A stretch of 37,993 nucleotides of DNA, taken from contig NZ_BCSW01000030.1 in the NCBI RefSeq assembly GCF_001571065.1, forward strand, positions 1-37,993, written 5' to 3'. Made by a program: the position numbers and the translations under genes. Position 1 is the first letter of the stretch; each line of letters begins with the position of its first letter. This document shows, one piece after another, positions 1-7,447 of this stretch. This DNA comes from Dietzia cinnamea NBRC 102147 (GTDB taxonomy: Bacteria > Actinomycetota > Actinomycetes > Mycobacteriales > Mycobacteriaceae). The notes beneath the pieces were generated by a model that did not search any database, was not told the DNA's origin, and worked only from the letters and a program-made list of their open reading frames with translations.

Positions 1-49
1 TCTCATCCACCCCGAGGGAGTCGTAGTCCTGACCGACGAGACGCCGTGA
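1..49 (+). CDS. C-terminal end of an upstream phage structural gene (partial)
   Basis: Reading from base 2, an open frame of 15 codons ends at a TGA at 47-49. The last residues read LIHPEGVVVLTDETP. The TGA overlaps the GTG start of the next gene (GTGA), the tight spacing typical of phage head operons. Its position directly before a head-tail connector makes a capsid or other head gene the natural guess, but 15 residues are too few to assign a family. The gene is cut by the window edge. Confidence 0.45.
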   Translation, partial: LIHPEGVVVLTDETP

Positions 50-360
50 CCAGCGGCACCGCGGTCCTAGCGTTTCTGGGGCTCGACGACTCGGACCCGG
101 TCCTGTTCACGCAGGCCACCGCCGCCGTCGCCACCGTGGAGGCTATGGTCGCCGCGTACTGCCGGGGCCGGCACAAGCTCGCATCCGGGCAGACGCGGGA
201 CGGGATCGACGAGGTGATCCTCACGGCCGCGGCGCGACTGGTCACGAACCCGTCGGGCATCCCCTACGACACCGGCGGGGTGTCCATCCGTGGCGGGTTC
301 ACCGGGTTCACCCTCGTGGAGTTGGCCGTGTTGAACCGCTACCGGGTGCGTGCCCTGTGA
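46..360 (+). CDS. phage head-tail connector (adaptor-like) protein
   Basis: A 104-residue protein starting at a GTG that overlaps the preceding stop. The composition is that of the short, mostly helical gp6/gp15-like connectors which sit under the portal: an N-terminal acidic stretch (LGLDDSDP), an alanine-rich helix around residues 23-40 (VATVEAMVAAYCRGR), a second helix around 52-67 (DGIDEVILTAAARLV) and a C-terminal GG-containing strand ending in LNRYRVRAL. The DEVILTAAARL-NPSG pattern is common in actinophage connectors. It overlaps the next gene by 4 bases, so the two are translated together. The assignment rests on size, helix pattern and operon position, not on a diagnostic motif. No signal peptide or membrane segment is present. 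Confidence 0.65.
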   Translation: MTSGTAVLAFLGLDDSDPVLFTQATAAVATVEAMVAAYCRGRHKLASGQTRDGIDEVILTAAARLVTNPSGIPYDTGGVSIRGGFTGFTLVELAVLNRYRVRAL

Positions 361-677
361 TCGTGTTCCAGGACCGGGCAGCCCTGAAGCGTCGGGAGAT
401 CGTCAAATACGACCGGTACGGGTCGCCGATCTACGCCGACGTGGAGGTTCCGGTCCGTTGCTCCATGTCGCCTCTCGGCTCCTCGGAGACCGTGGCGCAC
501 CGTGACGTGGTGTCGACCCGGTACCGGATGCTGACCGGTCCGCGCACCGAGATCCGGCCCGCTGACCGGGTGGTGTGGCGCGGTGTGGACTACGACGTCG
601 ACGGTGACGTGGAGCGGCACACCGTGGCCGGCCGTGACCACCACTTCGAGGTGATCCTGAAACGCACCTCCGGGTAG
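357..677 (+). CDS. phage head closure / head-tail joining protein
   Basis: A 106-residue basic protein, GTG start overlapping the stop of the connector gene (GTGA). It is predicted to be rich in beta strands (EIVKYDRYGSPIYADVEVPV near residues 13-32; DRVVWRGVDYDVDGDVERH near 70-88; HHFEVILKR at the end). This is the pattern of SPP1 gp16 / HK97-type stoppers that close the filled head. In usual phage order a tail-completion protein, tail terminator and major tail protein would follow. Here the operon instead ends at a hairpin 50 bases downstream and no tail gene appears. Function is inferred from fold-like pattern and neighbour. Confidence 0.6.
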   Translation: MIVFQDRAALKRREIVKYDRYGSPIYADVEVPVRCSMSPLGSSETVAHRDVVSTRYRMLTGPRTEIRPADRVVWRGVDYDVDGDVERHTVAGRDHHFEVILKRTSG

Positions 678-726
678 CGCCATTAGACCGCCGTCGCCTC
701 CTTCGTGGGGTTGGACAGCGACGGCA

Positions 727-764
727 GAGCCCCGCCGGGTTCCTCCTTCCGCCCGGCGGGGCTC
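727..764 (+). terminator. strong hairpin terminator closing the phage head operon
   Basis: Perfect 13-bp stem (727-739 GAGCCCCGCCGGG pairing with 752-764) with a 12-nt pyrimidine-rich loop, 50 bases after the head-closure stop codon. No long T-run follows, as is usual in GC-rich actinobacteria. Confidence 0.7.
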
Positions 765-800
765 ACCCCTCGGTCCGCAGTGGGTCCGCAGGAGAATCGA

Positions 801-830
801 AACGACCCAACGCTAACCAGCGTCGTTAGC
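801..830. repeat. overlapping palindromes, candidate recombinase or regulator site
   Basis: Several inverted repeats share the same 30 bases: GCTAAC (812-817) with GTTAGC (825-830), ACGCT (810-814) with AGCGT (819-823), and AACGAC (801-806) with GTCGTT (822-827). They cannot all pair at once, so they look more like a protein-binding or recombination site than a terminator. Confidence 0.35.
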
Positions 831-924
831 ATCAAAACCGCAGGTCAACAGGCTCCATCAAGCGCGACCGATTCCAGCAAACATGCAGGACGTGATCCGA
901 GCTCTACTACGACTGCTGAGCGCA

Positions 925-941
925 CGGCGATCTGATCGCCG
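925..941. repeat. perfect 17-bp palindrome
   Basis: CGGCGATC, a central T at 933, then GATCGCCG: perfect 8-bp arms about 140 bases upstream of the ATG at 1082. It could be an operator for a dimeric regulator. Its role is unknown. Confidence 0.35.
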
Positions 942-979
942 GCCCTGCATGATCCGGAGCCCATAGCCCCGGAAACCCG

Positions 980-1009
980 AAACGCCCCGGCCCCACGGCC
1001 GGGGCGTTT
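980..1009. terminator. strong hairpin terminator
   Basis: Perfect 13-bp stem: AAACGCCCCGGCC at 980-992 pairs with 997-1009 around the loop CCAC. The plus-strand copy ends in GTTTA. It insulates the chromosomal gene at 1082 from anything read out of the phage module. Confidence 0.75.
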
Positions 1010-1081
1010 ACGGTTGTGCCAGGTAGCACTGGTCGCCCGGATCGCCACCGGGCGGTGGGCCGGGAAGGAGCCGGGATCACC

Positions 1082-1537
1082 ATGGACACGGACGCTTTCG
1101 ACTTCCGCAGCGCCTCCCCGCGGGCCAGGCCGCTCAAGGTGGTCGCCGCCGCCCTGGACCCCGAACACGACCCCGAGGCCGACCGCGAGGGACAGGGTTA
1201 CCCGGTCCTGCTCAAGCTCTCGCGGGTGCTGGACCGCGAGGAGGCCCGCCTCATCCTCGAACGCAACCCCTTCCTCCACGCCACGGCCGGCTCCCGCAAA
1301 CTCATCGCCATGGAGACGTCCGTGGAGACCCTGCGGGAACAGAAGGACCGCCTCCAGTTGCTGCTCGCCGAGGTCGAGGCGGACGCCCTGGCCGAGCAGG
1401 CGCGGCAGCGCATGGAGGAACACCGCGCCGCCGAGCTGCGTCTGGCCGAACTGCGGCGCCGCAACGAGGTCCTCGGCGAGATCGAGGGTGACCCGGGACC
1501 GGATGGGAAACGCCCGCAGGCGTGGGAGAATCCGGCC
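1082..1537 (+). CDS. coiled-coil reading frame, open in frame into the DUF1206 gene
   Basis: An ATG at 1082 follows a good ribosome site (GGAAGGAG, about 9 bases before). The 152 codons to 1537 have the strong third-position G/C bias of real coding sequence, at least to about 1480. The product is soluble. After a charged N-terminus, residues about 78-135 form a Glu/Arg/Leu-rich heptad stretch ([22 protein letters not shown] and onward to AELRRRNEVLGEI), a likely coiled coil. There is no stop codon before the DUF1206 start at 1538, so either this is the N-terminal part of a 428-residue fusion (1082-2368) or its own stop has been lost. In the +1 frame a TGA at 1539-1541 overlaps the DUF1206 ATG (ATGA), the layout expected if an older, separate gene once ended there and then suffered a small frame change. 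I do not recognise the family. Confidence 0.5.
1526..1531 (+). promoter_or_regulatory. leaderless -10 element of the DUF1206 gene
   Basis: GAGAAT preceded by TGG (extended -10), then exactly 6 bases to the ATG at 1538. The same geometry recurs at many starts in this window. Confidence 0.55.
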
Positions 1538-2368
1538 ATGAACTCGCCCCTGCGTTCCCGTTCCGCCACCGGCACCGCACGGTCCGCGTCCGGCGCCGCC
1601 CGGTCCGCCGTCGACCACCCGGCGCTCGAGTGGCTGGCCCGCGCGGGCTTCGTGATGAACGGCGTGGTGCACCTCCTCATCGGCTGGATCGCCGTGCGGA
1701 TCGCCCTGGGCTCCGGCGGCGGCGAGGCCTCCAACTCCGGCGCGCTCGCCCAGATCGCCTCAGCGCCGGGCGGCACGATGATGCTCTGGGCGGGCGCGGC
1801 GGCGTTCATCGCCCTGGGCCTGTGGCAGGTCGTCGAGATGCTGCTGGGGTCCGAGGAGGCCTCCGACCGGCTCAAGGCCGGCGCGAAGGCCGCCGTCTAC
1901 GTGGCCCTGGGGCTGACCACCGCACGGTTCGCGTCCGGCGGTGGCGGGTCCGATTCGGAGACGGCGTCCGACGCCACGGCCGGCCTGCTGGGCTCGGGCG
2001 CCGGGAAGGTGGTGCTGGTGGTCGTGGGTCTGGTCCTGCTCGGCGTGGGCGGCTACCACGTGTACAAGGGCGCGACCGCGAAGTTCGTCGAGGACCTCGA
2101 ACGCACCGGCCGCGGTGAGATCGGCCGCGCGATGGTCATCGCGGGGCGCGTCGGATACGTCGCCAAGGGGGTGGCGCTGGCGATCCTCGGTGGGCTGGTG
2201 ATCGCGGCCGTCGTCACCGCGGACCCCGAGAAGGCCGGCGGGCTGGACGCCGCGCTGCGCACGGTCGGCGAGCAGCCCTTCGGCCAGGTGCTGCTCGTCC
2301 TCACCGGCGCGGGCATCGCCCTGTTCGGCGTGTACTCGATCGCGCGGGCCCGGTTCGCCCGCATGTGA
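1538..2368 (+). CDS. DUF1206 family integral membrane protein
   Basis: 276 residues from the ATG at 1538, which has a leaderless -10 element 6 bases upstream. The family hallmark is an opening helix with Gly/His/Arg landmarks, seen here as LEWLARAGFVMNGVVHLLIG at about residues 28-47. The protein carries three paired-helix repeats: about 33-55 and 75-97, then 110-125 and 148-170, then 194-217 and 240-262. Six hydrophobic segments can be picked out, with small Gly/Ser-rich loops between. DUF1206 proteins are bacterial inner-membrane proteins of unknown function. The frame is open upstream to 1082 and beyond, so translation may also start there and add a coiled coil. The stop lies 10 bases from the stop of the convergent lipoprotein gene, leaving no room for a separate terminator. 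Confidence 0.8.
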   Translation: MNSPLRSRSATGTARSASGAARSAVDHPALEWLARAGFVMNGVVHLLIGWIAVRIALGSGGGEASNSGALAQIASAPGGTMMLWAGAAAFIALGLWQVVEMLLGSEEASDRLKAGAKAAVYVALGLTTARFASGGGGSDSETASDATAGLLGSGAGKVVLVVVGLVLLGVGGYHVYKGATAKFVEDLERTGRGEIGRAMVIAGRVGYVAKGVALAILGGLVIAAVVTADPEKAGGLDAALRTVGEQPFGQVLLVLTGAGIALFGVYSIARARFARM

Positions 2369-2378
2369 GCGACGGGCC

Positions 2379-2927
2379 TCAGCCCAGCTTGGGAAAGTTC
2401 TCCGGGCAGTAGGTCCCCACCGCGGCGCCGAGGAAGAACCCCTGCCCGTCCGGGTCGAGCCCGGCGCGGTCGCCGAGCCAGCCGGACACCTCGTCCATCT
2501 GCTGACCGCCGTCGAAGCGACCGCACGCCTCGGTGGCCGTGGCGACCGGGTCCACGCCCGCGGGCAGTGTCACCCCGCGACGCTGTAGCAGCACCGCGAA
2601 GTCGCCGGCGCCCGGAGCGGGCGGAGCCGGCGCGGCGGACGGGTCCGCACCCGGTGCGGGCGCGACCTCCGCGGGCGGCGGTAGCGGCTCCGGCTCGCCG
2701 GGCATCGGCCCGGGCTCCGGCGACTGCGGCGGGGGCGGCGGTACCGGCCCGGTCGGCTTCTCCGGCAGCTCCTCGGCGAACGGGGTCGCAGGCGCCGATG
2801 TGGTGGGCTCCGCCGACACCTCCGGCGCCTCCCCCTCCACGGTCGCCCCGCCGCACCCCGCGAGGACGGCCGCCAGCACCGCGCCGGTGGCGACGACGAC
2901 TCCGGCCGCGCGCGAACGTGTACTCAT
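2379..2927 (-). CDS. DUF732-type lipoprotein with proline-rich linker
   Basis: 182 residues. The signal peptide ends in the lipobox LAGC, with Cys25 as the lipidation site, so the mature protein is anchored to the outer face of the plasma membrane. Residues about 45-110 are a Pro/Glu/Ala-rich linker (PPPPPQSPEPGPMPGEPEP) likely to span the cell wall. The last 75 residues resemble the small DUF732 domain of mycobacterial secreted proteins: FAVLLQRRGV, a Cys in ATEACGRFDGG and a second Cys in the terminal AAVGTYCPEN, which would form a disulphide. The start was chosen at 2927 rather than the in-frame ATG at 2936, because TACCAT at 2935-2940 then lies 7 bases upstream as a leaderless -10. Function is unknown. 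Confidence 0.75.
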   Translation of the reverse strand: MSTRSRAAGVVVATGAVLAAVLAGCGGATVEGEAPEVSAEPTTSAPATPFAEELPEKPTGPVPPPPPQSPEPGPMPGEPEPLPPPAEVAPAPGADPSAAPAPPAPGAGDFAVLLQRRGVTLPAGVDPVATATEACGRFDGGQQMDEVSGWLGDRAGLDPDGQGFFLGAAVGTYCPENFPKLG

Positions 2928-2934
2928 GGTGCGC

Positions 2935-2940
2935 ATGGTA
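2935..2940 (-). promoter_or_regulatory. -10 element of the DUF732 lipoprotein gene
   Basis: TACCAT on the minus strand, 7 bases before the ATG at 2927. It fits the TANNNT consensus for leaderless starts. Confidence 0.45.
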
Positions 2941-2942
2941 GG

Positions 2943-3908
2943 TCACTCTCCGCGGGGAGCGGGCAGACGCACCGTGGCGAGCACGCCCAGATGGTCGGTC
3001 CTGTCCACCTCGACGGTCTCCGTCTCCCCCACCGCGACCGCGCCCCGCGCCAGCACGTGGTCGATCCCGATGAGCGGCGGGAACCGCCGGCCAGCCGGCC
3101 AGGTGGGCACCCAGCCGTCACGGCCCCCGGAGACCGAGTCGGTGTACCCGAGGTCGCGCAGGTCTCGGAACCGCACGTGGTCCCAGGTGGCGTTGAAGTC
3201 CCCGCCCACGATCACCGGGGCCGGCCCCGGCAGGCTGCCCAGGTACGACCGCAGGCGGTCGGCCTCCTCGACCGCCAGCGCGGCGTCGAAGACGGGGGCC
3301 ACCGGGTGCGCGGCCACCACCGTGACCGGCCCGCCGGGCCCGGCCATCTCCGTGCGCACCAGCCCCAGGCTGAAGCCGGGCACCCGCTCCGGCGCCGAGA
3401 GCGGGAACCGCGACCACACGGCGACCCCTTGCGTGGTGGGCGCGGTGGAGGCGGCCTCGTGCGGGAGCAGGCCGGTGAGACCGGCGGTGCGCAGCGCGTC
3501 CGCCGACTCCGGGGTCGTCTCGACCGTCAGGAGCAGGTCCACCCCTCCGGTGCGTACCGCCCGCACCACGTCGTGCGGGGCGGCCCGGCCGTACTCGAGG
3601 TTCTGCACCATCACCCGCACCCCGACGCCCTCGTCGTCGTCGACCTCAGGTGCCGGTCCCACCATCGGCGCGTACTGCACCGCGCCCACGCCGACCAGCG
3701 CGGCGGCCACGATCCCGAGCAACACCGACCGGGCCCGCACCGCGGCGATGAGCGCGACCAGCGAGAACGCCCAGAACACCACGGCGAAGGACGCCAGGAC
3801 CGGAACCACCGCGATCTCCGCGCGGGAGTGGTGCAACGCGACCCCCGCCGCGGCGACGAGCGCCGTGAGCACCGCGACGGCCCGGGCGACCGGGCGCCGA
3901 CCGCTCAA
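2943..3908 (-). CDS. membrane-anchored endonuclease/exonuclease/phosphatase (EEP) family protein
   Basis: 321 residues. The first 90 or so form three hydrophobic segments (AVAVLTALVAAAGVAL, VLASFAVVFWAFSLVALIAA, VLLGIVAAALVGVGAV), followed by an extracytoplasmic EEP domain. EEP landmarks are VQNLEYG near residue 110, LTVETT near 138 (metal-binding Glu), GGDFNATWDH at about 234-243 and GIDHVLARG near 280 (general base Asp-His). This architecture is common in actinobacteria. Substrates may be DNA, phosphodiesters or phospholipids and cannot be told from sequence. The start codon is a TTG overlapping the stop of the upstream gene (TTGA), so the two are probably co-translated. Confidence 0.8.
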   Translation of the reverse strand: MSGRRPVARAVAVLTALVAAAGVALHHSRAEIAVVPVLASFAVVFWAFSLVALIAAVRARSVLLGIVAAALVGVGAVQYAPMVGPAPEVDDDEGVGVRVMVQNLEYGRAAPHDVVRAVRTGGVDLLLTVETTPESADALRTAGLTGLLPHEAASTAPTTQGVAVWSRFPLSAPERVPGFSLGLVRTEMAGPGGPVTVVAAHPVAPVFDAALAVEEADRLRSYLGSLPGPAPVIVGGDFNATWDHVRFRDLRDLGYTDSVSGGRDGWVPTWPAGRRFPPLIGIDHVLARGAVAVGETETVEVDRTDHLGVLATVRLPAPRGE

Positions 3909-4264
3909 CGCAGGAACTTGCGCAGGTCTCCCAGCGCGGCGATGACCCGGTCCAGGTCGTCACCGTTGCGCACCATCGAGCGCACCGTCTCGGCCACCGA
4001 CGCGACGGTCGGCGAGGACGGCGACGCGGAGGGCGGGTCCACCGGCTGCCCCACCAGGGCGCCTGAGGCCGCGCGAGCCGCGCCGGGGCGACGACGATCC
4101 GGGCCGAGCTCCACCTCGAAGCGGTCGCCCTTGTCGTCGGAGCCGATGCAGCGGACCCGCTCGTCGGCCGGGACGCCGGCCGCGCGCACGGCGTCGACGA
4201 ACTCGTACAGCTCCCCGTACGTCACGCCGTCGAGGGTGAGGGTGAGGTTCATGGTCACAGGCAT
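3905..4264 (-). CDS. small conserved-looking protein of unknown function
   Basis: 119 residues. The N-terminal 55 residues form a compact alpha/beta stretch (MNLTLTLDGVTYGELYEFVDAV and then DDKGDRFEVELG). A Pro/Ser/Ala-rich linker follows and then a C-terminal helix (SVAETVRSMVRNGDDLDRVI, ending GDLRKFLR). No signal peptide or membrane segment. The first ATG at 4264 is preferred over the one at 4252, because TAACCT sits exactly 6 bases before it as a leaderless -10. It overlaps the EEP gene by 4 bases and is co-transcribed with it. I do not recognise the family. Confidence 0.65.
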   Translation of the reverse strand: MPVTMNLTLTLDGVTYGELYEFVDAVRAAGVPADERVRCIGSDDKGDRFEVELGPDRRRPGAARAASGALVGQPVDPPSASPSSPTVASVAETVRSMVRNGDDLDRVIAALGDLRKFLR

Positions 4265-4270
4265 GCGCCC

Positions 4271-4276
4271 AGGTTA
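4271..4276 (-). promoter_or_regulatory. leaderless -10 element of the small unknown gene
   Basis: TAACCT on the minus strand, 6 bases before the ATG at 4264. It decides the start codon. Confidence 0.6.
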
Positions 4277-4361
4277 TCGGCGCGCGAGCCCCGCGCACAT
4301 CGGGGACGACCCCCATCCGCACCCCGACCCCCGCCCGGACCCGCGCCCGGACGACGGGGCG

Positions 4362-7300
4362 TCAGTCCTCGCCCCAGAACACCCGGTCGACCGCGCGGCG
4401 GCCGTGCCGGGTCACGCGCAGGTACTCGTTGAGGAACTCCGCGCCGTCGGCCCGACCCGTGCAGATCATCGCCACCGCCGCGAGGATCTTGCCCTGGCCC
4501 GGCAGCTGGTCGACCGCCTTGCCGCGCGCGAGGACCAGCGCGTTGCGGGCGTGTCCGGCCATGAGCCACGACTGCACCAGCGCGTCGCGTTCGCCTTCGG
4601 ACAGCAGCTCCGCGGACGCGGCGGCCTGCAGCGCCTCGAGTGTGGAGGTGGTGTGCAGTCCGGGAACGCGGGCGGCGTGCTGCATGGTGAGCAGCTGCGC
4701 GCACCACTCGACATCCGCCAGGCCTCCGCGTCCGAGCTTGGTGTGCGTGGCGGGGTCCGCGCCCCGCGGCAGGCGCTCGGAGTCTATCCGTGCCTTCATC
4801 CGGCGGATCTCCTGGACGACCTTGGGCGGCACGCCGTCCTCCGGGTACCGGAACACGTCGATCATGTGGAGGAAGTCCAGGCCGAGGTCGCGGTCACCCG
4901 CGGCGAACGAGGCACGCAGCAGCGCCTGCAGCTCCCAGGTGTCGGCCCAGGTGGAGTAGTAGGCGCGGTAGGAGGCCAGGGTCCGCACGAGGGGACCGTT
5001 GCGCCCCTCGGGGCGCAGGTCGGCGTCCAGGTCGAGCGGAGGGTCCGACGACGGCGTGGACAGCAGCCTGCCCACCCGCTCGGCCACCTGCGTGGCCCAT
5101 CGGACCGCCTCGTCCTCACCCGTGCCGTCGGTGGGCTCGCACACGATCATCACGTCCGCGTCCGAGCCGTAGGACAACTCGTTCCCGCCGAGTCGGCCCA
5201 TGCCGATGTAGGCGATCCGGGCCGGTACGCGGCCGTCGGCGGGCATCATGTCGCGCACGACGGCGGCGAGTGACGCCTCGAGCACCGCACGCCACACGGC
5301 AGTCAGCCGCCTGCCCACCTCCGGCACGGAGATCATGCCCAGCACGTCGGCGGCGCCGATCCGCGCCAGTTCCGCTCGCCGCAGAGACCGGGCGGCGGCG
5401 ATGACCCGCTCCGGCGTGGGGTGCCGGGCCGCGGACGCCGTGAGCGCCGAGGCGATGTCCGAGACCTTGGCCGCGACCAGCAGCGGCCCCTCCGCGCCGT
5501 CGGTGAGGTCGGGGATCACCTCCGGGTTCCGCATGAGCAACTCCGCGACGAACGCCGACGTACCCAGCACCCGGACGAGGCGGCGGGCCACGATGCTGTC
5601 GTCACGAAGCGTGCGCAGGAACCAGGTGACCTCCTCGTTCTCCTCACACAGTCGGCGGTAGGCCAGCAGGCCCGCGTCCGGGTCAGGAGTGTCGGCCAGC
5701 CACTCCATGAACGTCGGCAGCAGCAACGCCTGGATCCGGCCCCGGCGGCTGCTCTGTCCCGCCAAAGCCCGCAGGTGCCCGAGCGCGTTGCGCGGCGCCG
5801 CGAACCCGAGCGCGGCCAGCTGTCGCTCCATCGCCTCCGGGCTCAGGGACAACGCCTCGGCGTCGTAGGACGCGATCGAGTCGAGCAGCGGACGGTAGAA
5901 CAGCTTCGAGTGCAGGCGGCGCACCCGGCGGCGCAGCTGACGCAGGCTCTGCCGCAGCACCTGGGAGGCGTCGTTCGGCCCGTTCGGCCGGATGTGCGCC
6001 GCGCGGGCCAGCCAGCGGTACGCCTCCTCGTCGTCGTCCTCCGGGAGCAGGTGGGTGCGCTTGTACCGCTGGAGTTGCAGGCGGTGCTCGAGCAGGCGCA
6101 GGAACTCGTACGCCGCGACCAGCTCGGCACCGTCCTCGCGCGCGATGTAGCCGCCGTCCCGCAGCGCGGCCAGCGCGTCGACGGTGCTTGTCACGCGCAG
6201 GTCCTCGTCCGTGCGGCCGTGGACCATCTGCAGCAACTGGACCGCGAACTCCACATCGCGCAGTCCCCCGCGGCCGAGCTTGAGCTCGCGATCCCGCAAC
6301 GCCTCGGGCACGTTCTCCTCGACCCTTCGGCGCATCGCCTGGACGTCGTGGACGAAGTCGTCGCGCTCGGCGGCGGTCCACACCATCGGATGGACGACGT
6401 CGTGGTAAGCGACGGCCAGCGCCATGTCACCGGTCATGGGGCGGGCCTTGAGAAGCGCCTGGAACTCCCATGTCTTGGCCCAACGCCTGTAGTAGGCCGC
6501 GTGAGAGTCGACCGTGCGCACCAGTTCGCCGGACTTGCCCTCGGGACGCAGGGCGGCGTCGACCTCGAAGAAGGCCATCGACCCGATGCGCATCATCTCC
6601 CCCGCCACGCGGCCGGTCTTGGCGTCGGCAGGCTCCGCCACGAAGATCACGTCGACATCGGAGATGTAGTTGAGCTCGCGCGCGCCGCCCTTGCCCATCG
6701 CGACCACGCCCAGCCGCGACGGCATCGGCCCGTCCGGGTAGACGGTGGCCACGGCCACGGCGAGCGCCGCGGTCAGGGCCGCGTCGGCGAGGTCGGACAG
6801 GCGCCGCCCCACCTCGGCGAACGGCAGTCGCGGCTCTTCGTCCTCCACGGCCGCCGCCACGTCGTGGGCGGCCAGCAGCGCCACCTGGTCGCGGTAGGTC
6901 GTGCGCAGCACCTTCACGGCCGCGCCACCGGTGATCCCGGCGCGGTACGTACCCACCGCACACAGGTCGTCGCGTTGGGTCGGCTCGGGCGCGCCCTCCA
7001 CGGGTTCCTCGGGCACGGCCTCGACCGCACCGAGCATGGCGGACGCGACCTCCTGCGGCGACGGCAGTTCGGCGCGCAGGAGGGTCCAGCGGGTCGGCTC
7101 GGCGACGAGGTGATCCCCCAGCGCGCTCGACGAACCCAGCAGGCCGAACAACCGTGCGCGCAGGCGGGTATCCGACAGCAGGGCGGAGTCCAAGGCGCCC
7201 GCGCCCGACCCGTCGGCGGCGGCCCCGTCGCCCGCCGCGACGAGCGACTCGCGCAACCGCACGAGAGCACCCAGCGCCAGGTCCGGGTCCGGTGCCCGGG

Positions 7301-7433
7301 ACAGCGCCCACAGCACCGGCACCGCGTCGTCGTCGTTCCACCCCAGATAGTCGAGCCAGTCGGCGGCACGGTCGTCGAGCAGGCCGAGCCGCCCGGGGCT
7401 CGGCAGTCTCGGGCGGGACGAGTCCCTGCTCAC
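4362..7433 (-). CDS. glnE: bifunctional glutamine synthetase adenylyltransferase/deadenylylase
   Basis: About 1023 residues, the usual length for actinobacterial GlnE. It carries two nucleotidyltransferase domains, each with the GxGxxGGxELxYxSDxD-type motif: [19 protein letters not shown] at about 244-262 (the deadenylylating half) and [20 protein letters not shown] at about 741-760 (the adenylylating half). Each is followed by a PII-uridylyltransferase-like helical region ([38 protein letters not shown]). GlnE attaches AMP to, and removes it from, a conserved Tyr of glutamine synthetase in response to nitrogen status. The GTG at 7433 is preferred because it starts 14 bases after the glnA2 stop, whereas the longer frame would overlap glnA2. 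Glutamine synthetase gene glnA1, beside glnE in M. tuberculosis, is not in this window. Confidence 0.95.
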   Translation of the reverse strand: MSRDSSRPRLPSPGRLGLLDDRAADWLDYLGWNDDDAVPVLWALSRAPDPDLALGALVRLRESLVAAGDGAAADGSGAGALDSALLSDTRLRARLFGLLGSSSALGDHLVAEPTRWTLLRAELPSPQEVASAMLGAVEAVPEEPVEGAPEPTQRDDLCAVGTYRAGITGGAAVKVLRTTYRDQVALLAAHDVAAAVEDEEPRLPFAEVGRRLSDLADAALTAALAVAVATVYPDGPMPSRLGVVAMGKGGARELNYISDVDVIFVAEPADAKTGRVAGEMMRIGSMAFFEVDAALRPEGKSGELVRTVDSHAAYYRRWAKTWEFQALLKARPMTGDMALAVAYHDVVHPMVWTAAERDDFVHDVQAMRRRVEENVPEALRDRELKLGRGGLRDVEFAVQLLQMVHGRTDEDLRVTSTVDALAALRDGGYIAREDGAELVAAYEFLRLLEHRLQLQRYKRTHLLPEDDDEEAYRWLARAAHIRPNGPNDASQVLRQSLRQLRRRVRRLHSKLFYRPLLDSIASYDAEALSLSPEAMERQLAALGFAAPRNALGHLRALAGQSSRRGRIQALLLPTFMEWLADTPDPDAGLLAYRRLCEENEEVTWFLRTLRDDSIVARRLVRVLGTSAFVAELLMRNPEVIPDLTDGAEGPLLVAAKVSDIASALTASAARHPTPERVIAAARSLRRAELARIGAADVLGMISVPEVGRRLTAVWRAVLEASLAAVVRDMMPADGRVPARIAYIGMGRLGGNELSYGSDADVMIVCEPTDGTGEDEAVRWATQVAERVGRLLSTPSSDPPLDLDADLRPEGRNGPLVRTLASYRAYYSTWADTWELQALLRASFAAGDRDLGLDFLHMIDVFRYPEDGVPPKVVQEIRRMKARIDSERLPRGADPATHTKLGRGGLADVEWCAQLLTMQHAARVPGLHTTSTLEALQAAASAELLSEGERDALVQSWLMAGHARNALVLARGKAVDQLPGQGKILAAVAMICTGRADGAEFLNEYLRVTRHGRRAVDRVFWGED

Positions 7434-7447
7434 GATGCCGCCGCCGG

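Larger units (their letters stand above)
678..1081. other. gene-free boundary strip between phage module and chromosomal genes
   Basis: About 400 bases with no convincing gene. The short open frames crossing it lack the strong third-position G/C bias of the neighbours. It holds two terminator hairpins (727-764 and 980-1009), a direct repeat GGTCCGCAG at 772-780 and 783-791, overlapping palindromes at 801-830 and a 17-bp palindrome at 925-941. Base composition is visibly more A/T-rich around 785-935 than on either side. This would suit an integration boundary (attachment site), but no second att copy is in the window and no tRNA 3' end is recognisable. Confidence 0.5.

Noticed and set aside
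801-830. Remnant of a tRNA gene as integration target
   Set aside because: No T-loop sequence (GGTTCGA-type) or acceptor stem could be found in 678-1081 on either strand.
705-935. Small plus-strand open frame after the phage genes
   Set aside because: It starts inside the strip before the terminator hairpin and runs through it, has no ribosome site and lacks third-position G/C bias.
845-1672. 275-codon minus-strand frame opposite the coiled-coil segment
   Set aside because: Shadow of the plus-strand frame. Its composition (His/Gly/Arg-rich) and codon positions do not fit a protein.
2533-3945. Long plus-strand frame over the lipoprotein and EEP genes
   Set aside because: Ser/Thr/Arg/Pro-rich shadow typical of GC-rich antisense. 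The minus-strand genes carry clear motifs.
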